Below, piece by piece: positions 24,319 through 34,765 of a stretch of DNA of 64,000 bases. Both the position numbers and the translations under genes were made by a program. Position 1 is the stretch's first letter. Each line of letters opens with the position of its first letter. The notes under the pieces are model-generated. The model saw only the letters and a program-made list of their open reading frames with translations. It made no database searches and was not told the DNA's origin. Source of the stretch: Pinus tabuliformis (lineage: Eukaryota > Streptophyta > Pinopsida > Pinales > Pinaceae); contig CM062820.1 in NCBI GenBank assembly GCA_031772625.1, positions 1,072,045,369-1,072,109,368 on the forward strand, given 5' to 3'.

Positions 24319-24827
24319 TGTTAATTTTTCATAGGGATATATTGTTCTTTGCTTTGATGATTTCATTTCTCCATCAACACATTAAGTTCACCCCATAGCA
24401 TCATAACATTATACAGATTTACATCATTATTCGTCAACATATGAAAATATGTAGAAAGAACAACAATACCATCACCAATGAAGTGGAACATAAAGGAACA
24501 ATTGAAGAAAAGCATGCACACATAGAGACACCAAGAAATTTGGACGAAGACCAGGGAAAAGCCCACTATGGGGAAAACCCTTGCAAATATTCTTCTAATA
24601 GAATGCCATCAAATGATTCAGCAAAAGAGATTACAACAATCCATATCTTCACAACAACTATAATAGCCATGAAATGCATCTAAACATCAAAACTCTAATT
24701 CAAATAACTGTAATGTATTGTCACTACCTGTAACTTGTTGCTGAACACTTATGTCATTGAGCGAAATCTTCGGAATATTGAAATCTCATCTTGGATTCAC
24801 GGTCGCAGGGAGGAAGTGTTGTGTGAG
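24319..24827 (-). repeat. Element 2 LTR, right (5' in element sense), partial
   Basis: Matches 14368-14872 at about 85% by eye. Homology stops at gtgtgag (about 24827), where element 1 integrase sequence resumes, so only about half of the 1076-bp LTR is present on this side. Confidence 0.75.
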
Positions 24828-24832
24828 CGAAT

Positions 24833-25560
24833 ATGACATCTAATCTAGTGAAAGGAATTATATATCAATACAAGATTTGGCATAGGAAATCAACATTGTA
24901 CCACCAGCAGGAAAATGGCCAGGTAGAATCTACCAATAAAGTAATCGAGTCCATTCTTACCAAAAAAATGAATCTTCATAAACAATATTGGGCAAATAGA
25001 TTACTAGAAGCATTACGGGCTTACAAAATTACCTGCAGAAATAGCATGGGTCATACACCTTATGAGATGGTGTACAGGAAGTAGGTCATGTTGTCAATCG
25101 AATTCCAGATCAAAACTTTTAGAACTGTAGTCCAGTTGGGTTTGGATATCTTAGAAGCACATCAACAACATCTTTTGCAATTGAATGAACTTGATGAAAT
25201 TAGGAGAGATGTTGTTCAACAAACCATATTAATCCAGCAGCAACGTAGAAAATGGCATGATAGGTTAATAAAAAAGAACCAGTTCCAATCAAGTAACTAG
25301 GTACTCCTTTATGATTCAAAGTTTAAATATTTTGAGGGGAAACTTTGTACACATTGGTGGGACCATATGAGATAGTTAAATTTTTCGAGAATGGAGCGGT
25401 AGAAATTAAGACCATTGATGGACAAGAAGTTTTTTTCTTGTTGAATGGTCATACACTCAAAACATATATTATGCCCACCACTAAGGAAGATTTCATACAA
25501 CAAGTTTAGCAACATCCATATTTGAATGTGGTAGGTGGTGATACCAACCTACTATGAGTT
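24833..25560 (+). pseudogene. Element 1 integrase, core end and C-terminus
   Basis: The frame at 24833-25084 has the end of an integrase catalytic core (ENGQVESTNKVIESILTKKM, HTPYEMVYRK), where the Glu of GQVES would be the third catalytic residue. The next frame (25088-25300) and the stretch to about 25510 fit the C-terminal region (HQQHLLQLNELDE, KYFEGKLCTHWWGPYEIVKF). Same branch and orientation as the integrase start at 14040-14367; the two are separated by element 2. Confidence 0.8.
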
Positions 25561-27188
25561 TTGATTTTCTCTTTTCCCAATTAAAAAAAATCAGAAATTA
25601 ATAAATCTAAATAATAATAATAATAAAACACATGACTGTGAAAAACCTCTCGTTAGTGCAATCATGTAAGGGTCTCCTCGAAAACTGACTTGCTGGCGGG
25701 AAGATTAGTTTCAAAAATAAAATAGGATGTTACTTGATTATGATAAATGGCTAATTTGTCACTGAGAAGAAGCAGGTTTCCACAAGGACTTCTGGTGGTA
25801 GAAGAAAAACTAGAAGAAACTAAGCCCTTACCAAGTTTAGGGAAAATAGCTTGATAAATTTTATATAAGTAACACAAGACTCTCGATGTAGTTAATTCAC
25901 CTAGGATACAACATTATTTGACATAGACATTTATTTCCTAAGGTAAATACTATGTTTTTCTTCTTATCCCTTTTTCTCAATCTTCCCTCTATTTCTTCTT
26001 TTATTTCCCTGATTGAATGTCCCTCCTATTCTTCATAGAATTTCCTATCCTGATTTCTATTCTTCCCTCTTACCCCTGAAATTGTTTCCCTTATTCCCTT
26101 TTCCTATATCCCCCTAAATCAATTTACCTTATTCTGAGTGTCCCTTGTGATTTTCCTTCCCTTTCTTTACAAACACCCTTGTCCCACTTCTTTTTTCCCT
26201 CATATATTTTTCAGGATCTGATCATTCTTAAAATCCTTATTTGTTTAGATCTGGAAACGTGGTGAAACCTGAACCTGGTGATAAAAAACTCCTTAAACTC
26301 TGCAATCAATTTGTATGCAATCATGCCTGCCTTTAAACAGAGGCAATTCGATTGGTAATTTCAAAACAGAGAACGTTTTATTTCAAGTACAGGAGCCCTC
26401 TCGTGTAGTACAAGAATCACAATGCAGGAATACCATTGTTTTAGGGCAGGAATCCCAGTATTCTAGTACAGGAAGCCTTGTTTGATACAAGAATATTGTT
26501 GCAGTGTGGGAATTTTATTATGATGTTTTTAAAAAAAATCACTGGAATTGGTCGTAAATTGATTTCAATTTTTTTTTATCATGGTTGTATATGCTAATAA
26601 AGGCCTTGTATCTATGTTTGTGTAAATGACATTATTTTTTTAGCCTGAAAAGGGATGATTAATTAAAGTGCATGAATTAATATAGGCCTAGGCAACCTTA
26701 TTATAACAAGCACTACCATTTCCAATAAATTTCATGATGAGGATCGGGTGCATGTATGAAGGTCGTTTCACTCCTTTCTATTTACATCTGAGATTTTTCC
26801 ATCATTTAATTGATCTTACCTCCACCATGTGTGATTTTTCCATCCATTCCTTGAAATCATAATCGTTACAATCGACACTCCCAATCATCATTAGTCACCC
26901 GCCTTGGATATTATGTCGAATCTATCGCCCTCCTAACCGAATTTTGTATTGTCAAAGTGAAAGTTACTCAAATTGATGATGTAAGTTGGGATGGGATGTT
27001 GTCAGACTATGAATTGGGAGCTGAATGCATGAAATTTGAATTACAATTCGATATAGGGATCGTGTGGCATCAAGAATAGTGATTATTGCACTTCCCGAGC
27101 ACCGAAGATTATATGTCATGAGGAAATTCTCTCGAATTATCTGTTGAAGTTTTGAACAGGTTAGGGGATTGTAGGTAGTGACAGTCTT
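25561..27188. other. Non-coding stretch after element 1 integrase
   Basis: No domain recognised. It includes a short (AAT)n run (about 25609-25626), a long C/T-rich stretch (about 25960-26200), and repeated phrases such as tacaggaagcc, gcaggaatacc and gcaggaatccc (26390-26490). Similar phrases recur near 29190 and 30600-30640, so it may be untranslated sequence or LTR of a related element. Confidence 0.35.
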
Positions 27189-28838
27189 TTGAATGTCATG
27201 GCGCTGATTTTAATTGAGCCTTGGTCCATCAAGGAGTTGGAGGGAATGGTGGAATATGAAGGCAACTTACCTATGTTGCAGGAAACTAGTTTTCTCTCCT
27301 TTCTATACAAATTTGATGGCTACGATTCTGCCATTGCTCAAGACTTTGCACAAAGCTTCGATGGAAAAATGGCCACTGTGGGCTCTCTAAAATTCCAAGC
27401 AACAAAGCAATATATCTCGCAGGTTATTGAGCTACCAACTATAGGGGAAAAGTGGTTTAAGAAAGGTGAGATAGAGAAGGGTGCATGGCGCAAATTCTTG
27501 ACAGAGGCTGACTGCGCAGTGGATTGGAAGACAGGTGTGCAGAGAAGTGAAATGATCAAAAAGTGGCGACACCTATTTTATATCTTACATAAATTTCTTA
27601 CCTACGAGGGGAGGTATTCTTTAACCTACCTGTACCACATCTGACTACTGATGCATTTTGAATCCGACAAGTTAATTAACTTTCCTTACTTTCTGTTAAA
27701 AAGTTTAGATAAGATGTCTAAGAGTGTACAGAAGAGCTGAAAGGATCAAATAGGTTTTAATCTTTGTCACTATGGGTTGATTAAAATTATGATTAAGAAG
27801 GAGTTAGAGAATAGGGGAAGTACTTGGGAAGGGTTTTTAAAATCATACCGGAGTAGGAGAACTATGAAAATTGCTCGTGGCAAGGGCTAGCAAGAGAAGG
27901 AACGTAAAGGGGCTACTAAATCTAAGGATGCCCAACATCGAAAAGGGAAACAACCACTCTCAGGGGGTGATAAAGATAAGAAACCTAAGGCCACCAAACC
28001 CCAGTCCACAAAGCAAAAAACAAAAAAGAATGAGAAGGATAAGGTCAATATGCAAGGACCATCCCGAAGGATTACAAGAGGATTAATGAAAGGTCATCAT
28101 GCTTCCTCGAGCAAGAAGACATCTACACTAACTACTGCATCAAAGGTTGAGGTTATTGAAGACTCAGAGTCTTCTCAGAAAGACTGTGCCTCTCCTGAAA
28201 ACCTTCCATTTGACACTCCTGTGGGAAATGTGTCAATTCAAGACAACCTCTCCCTTTTGGCAGGTGTAGAAGTGTTGGATACTTTAGTTTTTAGCCCAGG
28301 ATATAAAGAGGACGAGGATGATGTTCCTCTAGCATCTTTGATGAAGAGAGTTAAGAAGCAGAAAGTGACCCATGGACAGGAGGTCGAGCAGGAGATAACG
28401 AAGGAACAGACATAGGAGAAACATGAGGACGATGTTCCTCTAGTATCTATGAGGCCGAAGGTTAAGAAATGGAAAGTGACTCATGGACAAAAGGATGAAC
28501 AGACTCACGAATAGAAGAAGGAAGAACAATATGAGGATGATGTTCCCTATAAATCAGCAACAGAGGAAATAACAACACAAGGATAGGAGAAAGGAAAGGA
28601 AGAAGTGAAGGACTCTGCCCCTGGGAGGAAGATGAGTCAAACTCAGAAATTAAAAGAGCAGGTTTATGAATTTGAAGCTTTAAACAAGTATATACAGGAT
28701 CATAACATAATGTTAAAGAACAGGAAAGGAGAATTGTCAGTGACAGTAACTAAGCTGAAGAGTTCATGTTTAGAAGTTGGTCAAGTACATAAGGAAGGTT
28801 TGAGTGAAGAAATTGAAGGAAAAAGGTTTGGGGATTAA
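27189..28838 (+). pseudogene. Retroelement-associated extra protein (unnamed)
   Basis: Several plus-strand frames. The first (27189-27644) contains FDGYDSAIAQDFAQSFDG, FQATKQYISQVIELPTIGEK, WFKKGEIEKGAWRKFL and KFLTYEGRYSLTYLYHIR. Later frames (27871-28086, 28050-28415, 28605-28838) are very lysine-rich, then acidic with a repeated EDDVPL[A/V]S motif, then coiled-coil-like (LKEQVYEFEALNKYIQDHNI). It recalls the extra open frames that plant Tat/Athila-type elements carry between integrase and 3' LTR or near gag, and a related piece lies on the other strand near 33.3 kb. Function unknown. Treated as an element fossil. Confidence 0.45.
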
Positions 28839-28939
28839 TAGTCAAATTCAGAAATGAGGAGGATGATTTCTGCTTTTTCGTTTTTGCAAAGGCTAGTAGT
28901 TATGTGAGGACAGATAACAAAATGAGGTTGGGGGGATCT

Positions 28940-30537
28940 TGGTCATTAAAATTGTCCTATTTTTACCCCAAATTAGCTTATCCTAACCACTATTTCACAA
29001 CCTGGACAAGACCTATCTACATGCATTTTTGGTTCCTTTTAATGAATTTTTGGAAAATGGATATGTATGATTATATTGGTTAAAAAGGTTAAATAGGTTT
29101 ATATTTTTCATGTAACTTATTACTTACATTACCCTATGGCTTGGAAATATATGATCATTAATTAAAGTTGAAGTGGTTTGGTACAAGATCCCGACATTCC
29201 TGTACTCACTTCGATTCCTGCACCTGATATGGATGACCAATCAATTCAAATAAGATTATCTTTGAGTTCATTGTAGTTGTTAAGGGAAATGGCACGCACT
29301 TGTCATTGAATACTTGATCTCATTTTCTTGTAAAGGTTTTAGGGCCTTAGAAGGTTTCCAAGGATGCGGGTCAACCACCATCTGTTGCGTCTTTCTGTTA
29401 ACTGTTCAATAGGGATGAGATTCGATGTAACTTGTATAAGTTAGAGTTCTTTCGTAGCGTAGGGTAGTGATACTATGAGAATTTTGGCTTTTGTATTTCG
29501 AAGATTTGTATCGCCACAACCCTTTGGGGGTTGGATCTGTCACTCTGTAATGTGTATTCATAGATACTTTCTATATTTTTAATAAAAAGGAGGCAATGCC
29601 AGTTTTATGCATCTTTCATGTATATTTCTTGTAATGGTAATCTTACTCACATAAGCTAAGTGTTTTCCTTAAAAGGGAAACAAGCTGGTGGGCTAGGGCC
29701 CATCCAACCCATCTCATTCTCATAATCTTACTACGTTGTGTGTTAGGTATAGGAAATGAGTGGTGAGAAGGTTGCTTCTTAATGATGAGTGTGCATGATT
29801 GATAGTGTTGTTGCGTGTTTCCTTTTCTTTGCCAAAGTGTTCTCAGATCTGAGTGTTTGTGTGTGTGTTAAGTGTGTTTCCTTTGTTTTTATTAAATCAT
29901 TTATTTGAGTTATTTATTTAAAGCACATCAAGCATTTCTTTGGTATGAGGAGTTTTCCTCTTGAATCGCTTTCAGTTAATGATTAGGGTTCACAGTATTA
30001 TTCATTCTGATCCTATTTAATGAACAATTGAGGCTTTGTTTAAAGAGTTTCTTCTTTGTAGCAAGCGAGGAGAACCCCCACACTCTAATCAAAATATATA
30101 TATCGCAACTATGTAAAGATGGAAATCTTCCTGTGTAAACTATCATATTTAAATCACATTCCTTTCTTTGTTAATTGTTCGCTTACTGGAGTCTTAAAGT
30201 ATAGGAATCGATAATTATTGTTATTCAGATTCAAGACTGTAAAACAAATCTTTTTGCCTAAAGTCAAATTCGTTTACAAACATAGGAACATACTTTGACA
30301 CAATGTTGAATGTTTTAGACGAAATATAAGTAGAGTACATCTGGGGATCTTTTATTTGAACGCAAGAGTTTGATATTTGCATTAAGATTGATAAATTTCC
30401 CATTGGCTTTTGCAGTTCATATTTCAGAGTTGTAATTCACATTTGGCAAAGCATGTAATTATTTGGGATTTTTTTTTTATCTTTACTGAATTTAAGTTTT
30501 CCTTTTTGCACTTCTTGATTTTGTGCTTGATAACACA
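28940..30537 (+). repeat. Candidate LTR, about 1.6 kb
   Basis: It begins TGGTCATT directly after a purine tract (gaggttggggggatct, 28924-28939) and ends ...AACACA just before a primer-like site. It holds an AATAAAAA signal (about 29579) in a plausible position. No second copy was found in the window, so this rests on the flanking signals alone. Confidence 0.35.
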
Positions 30538-30543
30538 ACATTT

Positions 30544-30562
30544 TGGTTTGTTGCCGAAGAAG
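30544..30562 (+). other. Primer-binding-like site after candidate LTR
   Basis: acattttgg followed by tttgttgccgaagaag (30538-30562) resembles the tRNA-Asp-type site at 9441-9464 (acattttggcatcgttgtcg). It suggests that the LTR before it acts as a 5' LTR of another Athila-like element. Confidence 0.4.
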
Positions 30563-30643
30563 TGAAATATTTCCAACTGTAGAAATTTATTCATTCTAAT
30601 ATAGGAACATGATTGTTCCAGTATAGGAATAGAGTGGTTCTAG

Positions 30644-31316
30644 CACTACAAGAAAAAAGGTCATTGGTGAGGGTCATGCCTATGACAAACCTTTAAGGTC
30701 TGTCACTAATGTCGCATATGGTGACGGTCTTTAAAAAAGCGTTGTTGTAAGTGTATATAGTGATGGCCCTTTAAGGTTTGTCACTAAAGACATTGTCAAT
30801 GACACTTTTGGTGAGGGTCGTTAAAGGCCAGTCACTAATTCTCTTTTCGGTAACACTTTTGGTGAGGATCGTTAAAGGCCCATCACTAATTTTCTCTTTG
30901 GCGACACTTCTAGTGACGATCTTTTATTGACTGTCACCAATGATATTTTTAGTTACTTTTGGTGATGGTCAATAAATGTTTGTCATCATTGATCATTCCA
31001 ATGAGTTTTTGATGACGCTTCATGCCTGTGACAGACCTTTAAGGTCCGTCACCAATGTCGCATATGGTGACGGTCTTTAAAAATTTGTTTTTGTAAGTGT
31101 ATATAGTGATGGTCCTTTAAGGTTTGTCACCAAAGCCATTTTCAATGACACTTGTGGTGAGGGTCGTTAAAGGCCCATCACCAATTCTCTCATTGGTGAC
31201 ACTTCTAGTGACGATCTTTTATTGACCCTCACCAATGCTCTTTTTGGTTACTTTTGGTGACGGTCAAAAAATGTTCGTCATCATTGATCATTCCAATGAG
31301 TTTTTGATGACGCTAT
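30644..31316 (+). mobile_element. CACTA (En/Spm) transposon end with subterminal repeats
   Basis: CACTACAAGAAAAAA at 30644-30658 is the standard terminal sequence of plant CACTA DNA transposons. It is followed by many copies of short units such as ggtgacggtc...tttaaggtccgtcacc, each able to form a hairpin, which is the usual transposase-binding subterminal array. The array is itself duplicated: about 30677-31020 and 31021-31316 match closely, the first copy having about 50 extra bases. The opposite terminus (CTTGTAGTG) was not found and no transposase gene is seen, so this is a one-ended or truncated copy. Confidence 0.8.
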
Positions 31317-31620
31317 GTACCTATTACTATATTTTTTGTCAAAAGATAACGATTAAAGACCATTGTTGTGGAATCTTTTTCATTATGTGTCCAAGGTCAT
31401 AGTGGTTATAATAGTCAGTCAATTTGTTAAGAAGTAATTAGTGTGTATCATTTCCCTCAAGTCATAAGAATATAGTTTTCCTATGAGTCAACACATGATT
31501 CATCTCTATTAGGTTTATTATCTAGCAAATTTCCTTTAAATAAAGTTCCACTAGTGTGTGTAGGAACTATATTGTTTAATACATAATCAAGCTCTGTCAA
31601 TTCTATTAATGAGAGATACC
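31317..31620. other. Non-coding stretch after CACTA end
   Basis: No domain or repeat recognised; possibly CACTA interior or flanking DNA. Confidence 0.3.
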
Positions 31621-31741
31621 TAGCACTCCTCAACACTCATGGCACACCTTAACATGCTTTGGAACATTACACTAACATTCCTTGGCACCTCCCATGTCTT
31701 GGAACATCTTTGTACCTAGAACATCTTGCCATGAGTAGGAT

Positions 31742-32629
31742 GCCCAAGCACATTTTGGCATGCCCTAGCATAGCATAGAACTCCCCTATCATGTGTTGGC
31801 ATGACCTGTAGTCCCTAGCATGCCTTGGAACACCTTGGCATAATATTCCATTGACAAACATCATCACTTGGCACACATTGGCACTTGGCATGTATTGGAA
31901 CATATTATTAGTTTGCCTAGCATGCCCCTTTTGAAAAAGATAAAGTCCTGACTTATTAACCCTCTTATGTGTTCATTTCCTTGCATTTTAGCTTAGTTAT
32001 TCCTTTTGTTTCCTTGAAACTCCTTGACGCATATTGGCATACTTTGGCACCATGCACATCCTAGCATGTCTTAGCACCTGCCATGCCTTGGCATTGTTTG
32101 GCACATGTTAGCACACCCCAAAACTACCTAGCACACTCTAGCACTTCTTGGCATTCCCTAATATTTCCTAGCATGCCTTACTCATGCTTAGCATACCTTG
32201 TCACTCCCTCCTTGGCATGACAACTAACACTCATTGACACTCCCTGAGACACCCTCATATTCATTCACTTCCATGCATTTTGACTTAGTGCTCCCTTGTG
32301 TTGTCCTAGTACTCCCTAACACTCCTTAGCATGCATTGGCACTCTCTAGCACACCTTAGCACTCTTCAATATGCTCGGCCATTTCATAGCACGCATCACA
32401 CTCCCTAACGCACATTGGCACTTGGCACGTGTTGGCACTTGGCAAGTCTTATCATGTTTGGCATGCGTTGAGATGACTTGGTATGCTTTGGCATCGTTTA
32501 ATATTAAATTTATTTGAGATCAATTATTGGAAACTAGATGAGAAGAAACAGAGGAAGATTTGGCACTTAGAATGAATTGACACTTTGTACTTGGCACCTA
32601 TTGGCACCTAGTGTTGGTATGCCTAGCCT
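31742..32629. repeat. Segmental duplicate D1 of the repeat field
   Basis: Matches 33945-34765 in the same orientation at roughly 90% by eye, from tagcatagcatag through tttaatattaaatttatttg to cacctagtgttgg. The two copies are about 2.2 kb apart. Confidence 0.75.
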
Positions 32630-33139
32630 GCCCCTCATGGAAAAGGTAAATTGATGACTTATTAACTCTATTATGTGCTCATTTCCTTGTAGTTTAACTT
32701 GTTCCTCCCTTTTGTTGCCTTGACAGTCCCTGGCATGCATTGTCACACCCTTGTACATCTTGGCATGCCTTAGCGCTTGGCACATCTTAGCTTGTTTGAC
32801 ATGTCCTCATACTATCTGGCACATGTTAGCATGCCCTAGCATTCCCTAACACACCTTGGCAGTCATGACCTCACAACTAGCATTACATTTTTCCATGACT
32901 TGGGAACTTTACATTCACTAGAACACCTTGGCACTCCCTAGTTTTCATGCCCTCTGTTATCCTCCACAACGTCCCAGGCTAATGAGGAGATTGACAGAGG
33001 CAACCATAGACCAAGATTTTAGTTTGGGAGCTAGCCCTACCAAACCAGAGATGGCTCTCCCTATGAAATCACAGCCAAGAGATGACTGGAATGTAAAGGA
33101 TTTTATTCTAGATAGCTAGGCTCAGGTGGGTTTTCAAAA

Positions 33140-33930
33140 ATTTAGGCTCATCATGTTTGCACTGACATGGTTTGGTGCTGGCTTGGTGAAGTGGTTATAT
33201 GTGCTTTTGAGGCTACCTCAATGAAGGTGTCCCATGTCATGTTATTCTCTTTCAACTGATGGAGTACTATAACCTTTATCAAGCTATGGTGAAAGAGTTG
33301 GGATAATGCACTTTGCCTTTCAATTGCACCCTTCCAAACATTTCAGTTAGGCTCCTATACAAGTAACTGGACAAATTTAGAGACTTGGTAGCTGTAAAGT
33401 GCATGAGATGTCTTATGTGGTATTCATATAGCCTAAAAAATTGGCCCTCACATGTGAAGAACTTCATGAAAGCCTTCATCAATGGTGCATATCTCTACAA
33501 CAAGTATTTGAATGGGAAAACATGTGAGTGAGCTCCTTTGTATTGTGATTTCAAGTAGGGTTTATACTCTTCTAGGTCTAGGTTCATGCCTTTGAACCAT
33601 TTTCACGATGGTTTGGTATGCCTATAGCTTGAGAGATGGCATCCACTGAAAACATGAAATCAGTCCCTGCAATGGTGATCTTGTCTTCCTTCAAGGTGAG
33701 GGAAAATATACCTGTGAGATGCTCATGGTAACCTACTTCCTACACTCTTTGAAAAAACCCTAAACAACTGATATCTTCAAAGCATTTCATGACAAATGGG
33801 GAGGAGGTGATTTCATTGCAATTAGAGGGCTCAAGCCTCAGTATCTTTCCCCCCTCAATAACTTTAGACCAAAAGAATTGATGCTATTATAGCTAGGTTC
33901 CTTTGGGCTAGGCCTAAATCCACAAATAAG
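33140..33930 (-). pseudogene. Second copy piece of the retroelement-associated extra protein
   Basis: The minus-strand frame 33279-33482 contains KFFTCEGQFFRLYEYHIRHL followed by MHF. This aligns with KFLTYEGRYSLTYLYHIR plus the next residues in the plus-strand frame at 27189-27644, sharing F-T-x-E-G and Y-x-YHIR-x-LMHF. Sequence around it (about 33140-33930) lacks the TTGGCAC texture, so it appears to be an unrelated piece set inside the repeat field. Element fossil. Confidence 0.4.
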
Positions 33931-33944
33931 ATACTTAGCTAGCA

Positions 33945-34765
33945 TAGCATAGCACTCCCCTATCATGTGTTGGCATGCCCTGTAGTCCCTAACATGCCCT
34001 CGAACACCTCGGCATAATATTGCATTGACAGACATTATCACTTGGCACGCATTGGCACTTGGCATGTATTGGAACATATTATTAGTGTGCCTAGCATGCC
34101 CCTTTTGAAAAAGATAAAGTCTCGACTTATTAGCCCTCTTATGTGTTCATTTCCTTGCATTTTAGCTTGGTTATTCCTTTTGTTGCCTTGAAACTCCTTG
34201 ACTCATATTGGCATAGTCTAGCACCCTGCACATCCTGGCATGTCTTAGTACTTGGCATGCCTTGGCAATATTTCACACATGTTAGCACACCCTGGAACTA
34301 CTTATCACACTCTAGCACTTCTTGACATTCCCTGATATTCCCTGGCATGCCTCACCCATGCTTAGCATACCTTGTCACTCCCTCCTTGGCATGACAGCTA
34401 ACACTCATTAACACTCCCCGACACACCCTCATATTCGTTCACTTCCATGCATTTTGACCTAGTGCTCCCTTGTGTTGTCCTAGTACTCCCTAACACTCCT
34501 CAGCATGCATTGGCACTCTCTAGTACACCTGAGCACTCTTCAATATGCTCTGCCACTTCATATCATGCATCAAACTCCCTGGTGCACATTGGCACTTGGA
34601 AAGTCTTAGCATGTTTGGCATGCATTGAGATGACTTGGTATGCTCTGCCATGGTTTAATATTAAATTTATTTGAGATCAATTATTGGAAACTAGATGAGA
34701 AGAAACGAAGGAAGATTTGGCACTTAGAATATTGCATTGACACTTGGCACTTGGCACCTAGTGTT
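33945..34765. repeat. Segmental duplicate D2 of the repeat field
   Basis: Partner of 31742-32629, same orientation. Confidence 0.75.

Larger units (their letters stand above)
14368..24827 (-). mobile_element. Element 2: Ty1/copia fossil inserted in element 1
   Basis: Left repeat 14368-15443 starts TGTTAA and ends TTAACA. The right repeat starts at 24319 and can be followed to 24827. Over the shared 505 bp they are about 85% identical by eye. A primer site complementary to initiator-Met tRNA abuts the right repeat, and a purine tract (minus strand) abuts the left one, which fixes the orientation as minus. A copia-type RNase H trace lies at about 16620-16800. The interior is heavily decayed (many breaks) and hosts element 3. 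Old insertion, younger than element 1 and older than element 3. Confidence 0.75.
9447..25560 (+). mobile_element. Element 1: Tat/Athila-like Ty3/gypsy fossil, split by element 2
   Basis: Parts appear in plus-strand order: primer site, gag, protease, reverse transcriptase, RNase H, integrase. The integrase is parted by a 10.5-kb copia insertion (14368-24827) and resumes at 24833. The reverse transcriptase wording (FSFLDGFSGYNQIQISPKDQ) and RNase H wording (ELKYIVTERYFIVVVFAINK) are typical of the Tat/Athila branch of non-chromoviral Ty3/gypsy. The element is broken in many places (roughly ten or more breaks) and is the oldest layer of the nest. The 3' LTR was not identified; it may be lost or unrecognisable. 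Confidence 0.8.

Noticed and set aside
32928-33119. 63-codon plus-strand frame ending NVKDFILDS
   Set aside because: No family recognised; the opposite-strand similarity nearby is stronger.
31667-34077. Cys/Arg/His-rich minus-strand frames (HARDYRSCQHMI and similar) that look like a repeat protein
   Set aside because: They are translations of the TTGGCAC/TAGCATGCC words; the reading changes frame from unit to unit and no start or conserved spacing is kept.
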